A stretch of DNA of 11,310 nucleotides. Origin: Pseudomonadota bacterium. GTDB taxonomy: Bacteria; Desulfobacterota; Desulfovibrionia; Desulfovibrionales; Desulfovibrionaceae. Of the stretch, positions 1 through 5,592 are shown piece by piece; position 1 is the stretch's first letter; each line of letters starts with the position of its first letter. Location: NCBI GenBank assembly GCA_018822065.1, contig JAHJKV010000480.1, positions 1 to 11,310 on the forward strand. Reading direction: 5' to 3'. The notes below the pieces were generated by a model. That model was not told the DNA's origin. It searched no databases and saw nothing but the letters and a program-made list of their open reading frames with translations. The position numbers and the translations under genes are program-made.

Positions 1-1354
1 TGCTCGTGGACGACCTGCCGCGCCAGAACCGGGCCATCCCCATCGAGGCCTACGGAAGGGAGAGGCCAAAACCCTGCTCCACGTCATCGAGACCAACGGG
101 CTCATGTACCTGGATGTGGGCTTTGACCTGAAGGGACTGCCGGACCGGCTCATGGGCTATGTGCCCGTCTTTGGCCGGGCCCTGCTGGAAATGGGCACCG
201 AGACCCATGACTATGTTTCCCTGCAAAACCGCATCGCCCGCAAGACCGGCGGCATCTTCCCCCAGACCTTCACCTCCCAGGCCCTTGGCAACGACAGCAC
301 CGTGGCCAAGCTCTTCCTGCGCGGCAAGGCTACGGCGGAACAAGCCGAAGAGCTGGTGGAGATTTTGCTCGAAGTGCTCATGCTTGGCCGCTTCGACAAC
401 CAGGAGCGGTTCAAGCAGATCGTGCTGGAGGCCAAGGCCCGGTTTGAACAGCGCATCGTGCCCTCGGGCCACTCCCTGGTGGCGGCCCGGCTCCGGGCGC
501 GCATGCATGAGGCGGGCTGGATCGAAGAACAGCTCTCCGGCGTGACCGCCCTCGCCTTCCTGCGCGAGCTGGCCATCCGCGTGGATACTGACTTCGGCTC
601 CGTGCTGGCCGACCTGGAAGAAATCCGCACCAGCATCTTCTCCAAGGGCAATCTGGTCATCAACATCACCTCGGACGAAGACGACTTCATGCGCGTTAAT
701 CCCGGCATCGCCGCCCTGACCCGCGCCCTGCCCGATTCCGGGGCCGACGCCACGGTGCGCGCCATTCCAACCTTCGCCCCGATCGAAGGGCTGTCCACCC
801 CGTCGCGGGTGAACTACGTGGGCAAGGGCGTGAACCTGGCCGCCAGCGGCCTGGCCCTTACCGGCGGCTGCGAGGCCGTGAGCCGCTACCTGCGCACCTC
901 ATTCCTCTGGGACCGGGTGCGGGTCCAGGGCGGGGCCTACGGGGCATTCAGCCTCTTCGACCGGCTCGGTTCCACCCTGGCCTTTGTCTCCTACCGCGAC
1001 CCGAACCTGGACAAGACCGTGGCCCTGTTTGACCAGATCGGCGACTATCTGCGCCAGACCGCCCTGAGCCACGACGACATCGAAAAGGCAATCATCGGGA
1101 CCATCGGCGTGCTGGACGACTACATGCTGCCAGACGCCAAGGGCTTCGTTTCCATGACCCGCTACCTGACGGGCATCACCCGGCAGTGGCGGCAGCAGAC
1201 CCGCGAAGAAATCCTCACCACCACCAGCGGAGATTTCCGCCATTTTGCCGAAGCAGCCTTCGAGCTGACCCGAAACGGCGACATCGTGGTGCTGGGCAAC
1301 GAAGAGGGCCTCAAGCAATCCGCCCTGGACTTCAAGCTCACCAAGCTGCTCTAG
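1..1354 (+). CDS. M16C-family zinc metallopeptidase (presequence-protease-like), C-terminal part, with apparent frameshift
   Basis: This is the C-terminal portion of a large insulinase/pitrilysin-type protease of the M16C (PreP/Cym1-like) class. Family members are usually near 1000 residues, cleave short unfolded peptides in a closed chamber, and carry the HXXEH zinc site in the N-terminal half, which would lie left of this window. Visible family hallmarks are TNGLMYLDVGFDL (about 92-130), the stretch RALLEMGTETHDY (about 176-214), and RVQGGAYG (920-943). In the last motif the Arg and Tyr are six residues apart, as in the substrate-contacting Arg/Tyr pair of plant PreP. The frame with an ATG at 104 is not a true start: homology clearly continues upstream. 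The codons at 3-53 in another frame read LVDDLPRQNRAIPIEAY, which is what the family has just before this segment, so the gene changes frame around 54-71. The stop is TAG at 1352-1354. It could be an intact gene with a sequence error or a real pseudogene. Confidence 0.85.
   Translation, partial: ARGRPAAPEPGHPHRGLRKGEAKTLLHVIETNGLMYLDVGFDLKGLPDRLMGYVPVFGRALLEMGTETHDYVSLQNRIARKTGGIFPQTFTSQALGNDSTVAKLFLRGKATAEQAEELVEILLEVLMLGRFDNQERFKQIVLEAKARFEQRIVPSGHSLVAARLRARMHEAGWIEEQLSGVTALAFLRELAIRVDTDFGSVLADLEEIRTSIFSKGNLVINITSDEDDFMRVNPGIAALTRALPDSGADATVRAIPTFAPIEGLSTPSRVNYVGKGVNLAASGLALTGGCEAVSRYLRTSFLWDRVRVQGGAYGAFSLFDRLGSTLAFVSYRDPNLDKTVALFDQIGDYLRQTALSHDDIEKAIIGTIGVLDDYMLPDAKGFVSMTRYLTGITRQWRQQTREEILTTTSGDFRHFAEAAFELTRNGDIVVLGNEEGLKQSALDFKLTKLL
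54..71 (+). other. Apparent -1 frameshift site inside the M16C peptidase gene
   Basis: Upstream of this site the protein-like frame has codons starting at 3, 6, 9 and so on, giving DDLPRQNRAIPIEAYGR. Downstream it has codons starting at 62, 65, 68 and so on, giving EAKTLLHVIETNGLMYLD. The upstream frame runs into TGA at 129-131. Restoring one G to the GGG run at 58-60 would join the two halves as Tyr-Gly-Arg-Gly-Glu-Ala-Lys-Thr, with no residue gained or lost. The exact position of the missing base cannot be fixed from sequence alone. A homopolymer error, a true mutation, or slippage at the AAAA run at 68-71 are all compatible. Confidence 0.75.
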
Positions 1355-1386
1355 GCTACCCGGATGTGCACCCGGGGCCGAGTGCC

Positions 1387-1400
1387 ACGTTTACAAACGT
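1387..1400. promoter_or_regulatory. Perfect inverted repeat upstream of ftsE, possible operator/promoter region
   Basis: The 71-bp gap between the peptidase stop and ftsE contains ACGTTT-AC-AAACGT, a perfect 6-bp inverted repeat with a 2-bp centre. Within it, TTTACA (1390-1395) resembles a -35 box. TACAAC at 1413-1418, 17 bp further on, is a poor -10 match. If this were a promoter, transcription would begin almost at the ftsE ATG. No T-run follows the repeat, so it does not look like a terminator. A protein-binding site or chance are both possible. Confidence 0.3.
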
Positions 1401-1425
1401 TCGCCCCCTAGGTACAACCCCCTTC

Positions 1426-2124
1426 ATGGTAGAGTTCAAAGGGGTCTCCCAACGATTCGGACAGCAGTGGGCGCTGCACGATGTCTCCTTTGCCCTGAAC
1501 AAGGGCGAATTCCTTTTCCTCACCGGCCATTCCGGCGCGGGCAAGACCACTCTCTTGCGCCTGCTCTATGGCGCGCTCAGGCTGGATCTTGGCCGGGCCA
1601 CGGTGGCCGGGTTCGACCTGACCAAGCTCAAGCGCAGCCAGATTCCCGAGCTGCGCCGCCGGGTCAGCGTGGTCTTCCAGGACTTCAAGATCCTGCCGAA
1701 CCTCACGGCCTATGACAACGTGGCCCTGGCTCTCAAGGTGCGCGGGCTGCCCCGCTCCCAGTCCGACCGCCGGGTGCGCGGCATTCTCCGGGCCATGGGC
1801 CTGGAAGACCGGGCCTACATCAAGAGCGAACGTCTCTCCGGCGGCGAGCAGCAGCGAGTGGCCATCGCCCGCTCCATGGTCGTGAACCCCAAGCTCATCC
1901 TGGCCGACGAACCCACCGGCAACCTTGATGCGGACTTGACCGACCACTTGATGGACATTTTTAGACAGTTCTACACATATGGCACCACGGTGATCATGGC
2001 CACCCACAGCCGCGAGGTCCTGGAGCGTGTGCCCGAGGCACGCATCCTCCACCTGGAGCAGGGGCGTATTGTCGACACAGCTTCGCCCCCGACGGAAATC
2101 GAGCTCTATGGGGGTCTGCCGTGA
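1426..2124 (+). CDS. ftsE: Cell division ATP-binding protein FtsE
   Basis: This 232-residue protein is the cytoplasmic ABC ATPase of the FtsEX divisome complex. FtsE hydrolyses ATP to drive conformational changes in FtsX that activate periplasmic peptidoglycan hydrolases at the septum. All ABC motifs are present: Walker A GHSGAGKTT (residues 34-42), Q-loop in VVFQDFKIL (Gln85; the FQDFK form is typical of FtsE), signature LSGGEQQR (137-144), Walker B ILADEP (Asp161, Glu162), D-loop GNLD (to 168) and H-loop His194. The length is near the usual 220-230 residues. The ATG at 1426 gives the family N-terminus (MVEFKGVSQRFG). The open frame further upstream overlaps the peptidase and is not protein-like. 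The ribosome site is weak: AGGT at 1410-1413, 12 nt before the ATG. The stop overlaps the ftsX start by 4 nt, implying coupled translation. Confidence 0.95.
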   Translation: MVEFKGVSQRFGQQWALHDVSFALNKGEFLFLTGHSGAGKTTLLRLLYGALRLDLGRATVAGFDLTKLKRSQIPELRRRVSVVFQDFKILPNLTAYDNVALALKVRGLPRSQSDRRVRGILRAMGLEDRAYIKSERLSGGEQQRVAIARSMVVNPKLILADEPTGNLDADLTDHLMDIFRQFYTYGTTVIMATHSREVLERVPEARILHLEQGRIVDTASPPTEIELYGGLP

Positions 2125-2996
2125 TCCGTCTGCTGTTCACCATTGCCCGGGGCATGAGCGACATGGCCCGCCACCCTCTGGCCAACCTTTTCACCATGCT
2201 GGCCGTGACCATGGTCGCCGTGCTGGCCGGCGTCTTTCTCATGCTCCTGCACAACGTCAACCAGGAGCTTCTTCGCACCAGAGGCCAGGTGGAGTTTCAA
2301 CTCTATTGGAAAGTCGACACGGAGCAACAGACCGTGGACCAGCAGTGGAAGCGACTTTCGCGCATCAAGGGTCTCAAGAGTATTGAGACCTTCACTCCGT
2401 CCCAGGCTCTGGTTGAGTTAGGCCAGACCCTGACCGGACCCACGGACTTTTCCTGGATACAGGGTCAAAATCCCCTGCCCGCCTCCGCCTTTCTCGCCTT
2501 TGGGCTCATCCCGGGCGACGAGGGAACCCTCTGGGCCAATGGTCTCCTGCAGGAGCTCAAAGCCCTGCCCGGCATGGACGAGGTGCACTACAATCCTTTC
2601 CAACTCGACCTGGCCCATGGCTGGATCACCCTGGTGCGCAACCTCTTGTGGCCGATCATCGGGGTTCTCGGTCTGGTGGTGGGGCTGGTGGTGGGCAACA
2701 CTATGCGCCTTTCCCTCTTGACCCGGCAGGATGAAATTGAAATTTTGTCACTGGTGGGTGCCAAGCCCTGGTATATCCGCGGCCCCCTGCTTGCCGCCGG
2801 GGCCCTCCAGGGCATGATCGGCAGCGGCCTGGCCCTCGGCATCCTCAAGCTGGGCCAACTGCGCCTGGCCGAGACCCTGAACTTCGCCCCTCTGTACTTG
2901 AAGATCAGCTACCTACCCCTTGAGCAATGGACCGCCCTGGCCGGCATCGTCACCCTGGTGGCCATGCTCAGTTCCTTTGTGGCGGTGCGAAAATAA
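2121..2996 (+). CDS. ftsX: Cell division protein FtsX (permease-like subunit)
   Basis: This 291-residue inner-membrane partner of FtsE has the FtsX layout. A short cytoplasmic N-terminus is followed by a first membrane helix (about 21-46), then an extracytoplasmic domain (about 47-165). Three more helices lie at about 173-198, 218-243 and 268-288. The cytoplasmic loop after helix 2 contains RQDEIEILSLVGAKPWYIRGP, the conserved FtsX/MacB-type segment that couples to the ATPase. The extracytoplasmic domain is the part that, in known systems, contacts a hydrolase activator. No such activator or hydrolase gene is visible here. The start is GTG at 2121 within a GTGA overlap with the ftsE stop, with a G-rich ribosome site GGGGG at 2110-2114. 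The start choice is supported by the conserved N-terminal FTIARGMSDMARHP stretch. The gene ends at TAA 2994-2996, 54 nt before ilvD. Confidence 0.93.
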   Translation: MIRLLFTIARGMSDMARHPLANLFTMLAVTMVAVLAGVFLMLLHNVNQELLRTRGQVEFQLYWKVDTEQQTVDQQWKRLSRIKGLKSIETFTPSQALVELGQTLTGPTDFSWIQGQNPLPASAFLAFGLIPGDEGTLWANGLLQELKALPGMDEVHYNPFQLDLAHGWITLVRNLLWPIIGVLGLVVGLVVGNTMRLSLLTRQDEIEILSLVGAKPWYIRGPLLAAGALQGMIGSGLALGILKLGQLRLAETLNFAPLYLKISYLPLEQWTALAGIVTLVAMLSSFVAVRK

Positions 2997-3050
2997 TCAA
3001 CCCTCTCCTTTCGAGAGAGAGCCAACATACAACGTAACAGGACGGTCCCC

Positions 3051-4718
3051 ATGAGAAGCAAACAAATGACCGGCGGCCTGGAAAAGGCTCCGCACCGTTC
3101 CCTGCTCTATGCCACGGGCATGACCAAGGACGAGATCAACCGCCCCCTGATCGGCGTGTGCAATGCGGCCAACGAGATCATTCCCGGCCATGTGCACCTG
3201 CATCAGATCACCCAGAAGGTGAAGGACGGCATCCGCCTTGCTGGCGGCGTACCCATGGAGTTCCCGGCCATCGGCGTCTGCGACGGTCTGGCCATGAACC
3301 ACGCAGGCATGAAATTTTCCCTGCCCAGCCGCGAGATCATCGCCGACTCCATCGAGATCATGGCCAGTGCCCACCCCTTTGACGCCCTGGTCTGCATCAC
3401 CAACTGCGACAAGATCGTGCCCGGCATGCTCATGGCCATGCTTCGCCTGAACATCCCGGCCATCATCGTCTCGGGCGGGCCCATGCTCGCGGGCGGAACC
3501 CACGGCTCCCCTACGGACCTGATCTCCGTGTTCGAGGGCGTGGGCCGCGTGCGCCGCGGCGACATGACCGAGGAGGAACTGACCGAGCTTGAGCAGTCTG
3601 CCTGTCCCACCTGCGGCTCCTGCTCCGGCATGTTCACGGCCAACACCATGAACTGTCTCTCCGAGTCCATCGGCCTGGCCCTGCCCGGCAATGGCACCAT
3701 CCCCGCAGTCATGAGCGACCGCTACCGCCTGGCAAAGAACACGGGCATGCAGGTCATGGAACTCTTAAAAAACGACATCAAGCCGCGCGACATCGTCACG
3801 GCCAAGTCGGTCAAGAACGCCGTGGCCATGGACATGGCCCTGGGCGGCTCCACCAACACCGTGCTCCACCTGCCCGCCGTGTTCCATGAAGCCGGACTCG
3901 ACCTGACGCTGGACATCTTCGACGAGGTCAGCCGCAGCGTGCCCAACCTGTGCAAGCTCTCCCCGGCCGGTCATCACCACATCGAGGACCTGAACGTGGC
4001 GGGCGGCATCCCCGGCGTCATGACCGAGTTGAAGAAGATCGGCGCTTTGGAACTCGACGCGCTGACCGTCACCTGCCGCACTCTGGGCGAGAACCTGGAG
4101 GCCATGCAGGCTGGCAACAAAAACCCGGAAGTCATCCGGCCCGTGGACAACCCCTACAGCGCCCAGGGCGGCATTGCCATCTTGAAAGGCAACCTGGCCA
4201 AGGACGGCTGCGTGGTGAAGCAGGCCGCCGTCGCGCCCCAGATGATGCAGCAGACCTGCAACGCGCGGGTGTTTGACTCGGAAGAAGATGCGGTCACCGC
4301 CATCCTGGGCGCCAAGATCAACCCCGGCGACGTGGTGGTTATCCGCTACGAAGGCCCCAAGGGCGGCCCAGGCATGCGCGAGATGCTCACCCCGACCTCC
4401 AGCATCTCCGGCATGGGTTTGGACGGCTCTGTGGCGCTCATCACCGATGGACGCTTCTCGGGCGGAACGCGCGGCGCAGCCATCGGCCATGTCAGCCCCG
4501 AGGCAGCCGAAGGCGGACTCATCGGCCTGATGATGGAAGGCGACCAGGTCAAAATCGACATCCCTGGCCGCGAGCTGACGCTCCTGGTGGACGAAGCCGA
4601 GATCGAAAAACGCCGCGCCACCTGGAAACCAGTCATCAAAGACCCCGGCTCCCCCTTCCTGCGCCGCTACGCCAAACAGGTAACCAGCGCCGCCACAGGG
4701 GCGATCTTCAGGCCGTAA
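3051..4718 (+). CDS. ilvD: Dihydroxy-acid dehydratase
   Basis: This 555-residue IlvD/Edd-family enzyme dehydrates 2,3-dihydroxy-3-methylbutanoate and its isoleucine-pathway homologue to the 2-oxo acids, the third step of valine and isoleucine (and indirectly leucine) synthesis in the cytosol. Family signatures are NCDKIVPGM (Cys119, Lys121), CPTCGSCSGMFTANTMNCL (starting near residue 185) and ITDGRFSGGTRG. The last holds Ser470, which aligns with the catalytic serine. The cysteines at 119 and in the CGSC segment are the expected iron-sulfur ligands. The position corresponding to the third cysteine of plant-type [2Fe-2S] enzymes reads Pro-Gly-His here, which hints at an oxygen-labile [4Fe-4S]-type cluster as in E. 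coli (inference). The ATG at 3051 is preceded by AGGA (3039-3042) at good spacing. There is no leader peptide or attenuator in the 54-nt gap after ftsX, and it may be co-transcribed with ftsEX. Confidence 0.96.
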   Translation: MRSKQMTGGLEKAPHRSLLYATGMTKDEINRPLIGVCNAANEIIPGHVHLHQITQKVKDGIRLAGGVPMEFPAIGVCDGLAMNHAGMKFSLPSREIIADSIEIMASAHPFDALVCITNCDKIVPGMLMAMLRLNIPAIIVSGGPMLAGGTHGSPTDLISVFEGVGRVRRGDMTEEELTELEQSACPTCGSCSGMFTANTMNCLSESIGLALPGNGTIPAVMSDRYRLAKNTGMQVMELLKNDIKPRDIVTAKSVKNAVAMDMALGGSTNTVLHLPAVFHEAGLDLTLDIFDEVSRSVPNLCKLSPAGHHHIEDLNVAGGIPGVMTELKKIGALELDALTVTCRTLGENLEAMQAGNKNPEVIRPVDNPYSAQGGIAILKGNLAKDGCVVKQAAVAPQMMQQTCNARVFDSEEDAVTAILGAKINPGDVVVIRYEGPKGGPGMREMLTPTSSISGMGLDGSVALITDGRFSGGTRGAAIGHVSPEAAEGGLIGLMMEGDQVKIDIPGRELTLLVDEAEIEKRRATWKPVIKDPGSPFLRRYAKQVTSAATGAIFRP

Positions 4719-4735
4719 TCGAATCCTACCTGAGC

Positions 4736-4768
4736 AAAAACAACGGCCCGGAATATCCGGGCCGTTGT
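4736..4768. terminator. Bidirectional intrinsic terminator between ilvD and the gyrase-lipoprotein operon
   Basis: A perfect 12-bp stem (4740-4751 paired with 4757-4768) closes a 5-nt AATAT loop and contains a GGCCCGG core. On the - strand the stem is followed directly by TTTTT (complement of 4736-4740), a classical rho-independent terminator for the operon ending with the lipoprotein gene, whose stop is about 27 nt away. On the + strand the hairpin lies 21 nt after the ilvD stop and is followed by a broken T-rich stretch (TTTCAATCTTT, 4771-4781), so it should also terminate ilvD, perhaps less efficiently. Confidence 0.88.
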
Positions 4769-4794
4769 GCTTTCAATCTTTCAGGGCCGCAGGT

Positions 4795-5583
4795 CTACAA
4801 CTTGTCCTTCCCCAAATTCTGCAACCGAATCTCGATGACCTTGGGGTTGGGGTAGGTTTCCTTGATGGACTCGAAGAGTGCGCGGGCCTTGGGGTAGTTG
4901 AGTTCCTGTTCGTAGACATCGGCCAGGAGAAAGACGGCCTGGGGATAGATGGCCTCGTCGGCCTGCTTCTCCTTGACGATCACCTCCAGGACCTCCTTGG
5001 CCTGACCCCAGCTCTGCATGTAGCTGTAGGTCTGGGCCTCCTCATAGAGACATTCGGCCCGGAGCTTGGGGTCGGTCGCCTCCTCCACACACCGCTTGAG
5101 CAGGTCCACAGCCAGATCATACTCCCGTTCGGTCCGGTAAAGCCTGGCCATGTGCATCCGGGTGTCAATGGTCTTGCCCGGATCATCGGCGGAAAAATCG
5201 AGGCTTTTTTCCAAGGCGGCCAGGGCCTGGGTGCGCTGATTGTTCTGCTCATACATATCCGCCAGACGGTTCATCAGGTCCCAGGCGGCCTCGTTTTCAT
5301 GGCCGAATTCAAGGATCATGGCCTCCAGGAGCGAGATGGCCTGGTCCATGTTCCCGGAGACGTTCATGGCAATTTCCAAAAGCCGTTCCCAGGCCTCCAG
5401 ACGGAATTCGCCCTTGGGGTAGAGCTGCAGGTAGCGTTCATAGCCGGACCGCGCTTCCAGGTAGAAGCCCTTGGCATACGCCTCGCGAATGGGTTTAATA
5501 TCAGACGTATCGCCTCCGCCCTGGCTGCAAGCAACCAATATGACCGCGAGCAGTCCCAGGGCGATGAGGCGAGTGAAGAGCAT
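4795..5583 (-). CDS. TPR-repeat lipoprotein downstream of gyrA
   Basis: This 262-residue protein starts with a lipoprotein signal: a short basic N-terminus, a hydrophobic stretch (about 5-18) and the lipobox LVAC with Cys19. Ser at the +2 position is compatible with outer-membrane sorting if the E. coli rule applies. The rest is almost entirely helical, with about five TPR-like units near 32-60, 98-130, 142-170, 176-204 and 214-246. Repeat signatures include AEYxxA-like pairs such as LADMYEQNNQRTQALAALEKSL. Size and architecture resemble BamD/YfiO-type assembly lipoproteins, but the BamD RYPfgpys-type motif is not seen, so I do not assign that role. The ATG lies 9 nt after the gyrA stop, and its likely ribosome site AGGT overlaps that stop, so it is co-translated with gyrase. 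Its function is unknown. A periplasm-facing scaffold is the most that can be inferred. Confidence 0.85.
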   Translation of the reverse strand: MLFTRLIALGLLAVILVACSQGGGDTSDIKPIREAYAKGFYLEARSGYERYLQLYPKGEFRLEAWERLLEIAMNVSGNMDQAISLLEAMILEFGHENEAAWDLMNRLADMYEQNNQRTQALAALEKSLDFSADDPGKTIDTRMHMARLYRTEREYDLAVDLLKRCVEEATDPKLRAECLYEEAQTYSYMQSWGQAKEVLEVIVKEKQADEAIYPQAVFLLADVYEQELNYPKARALFESIKETYPNPKVIEIRLQNLGKDKL

Positions 5584-5592
5584 GAAGAGTAC

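Noticed and set aside
65..71. Programmed -1 ribosomal frameshifting at GCCAAAA in the peptidase gene
   Set aside because: The heptamer does not fit the X XXY YYZ slippery rule, I see no clear stimulatory stem-loop just downstream, and no such regulation is known for this peptidase family. A lost G at 58-60 is simpler.
1186..1425. A longer ftsE starting at the ATG at 1186
   Set aside because: The extra 80 residues overlap the peptidase gene in another frame and are low-complexity and Arg/Pro-rich. ABC family homology begins at the ATG at 1426.
3003..3017. CTCTC/GAGAG hairpin between ftsX and ilvD as a terminator
   Set aside because: The stem is only 5 bp with no T-run after it, so it is too weak to separate ftsEX from ilvD.
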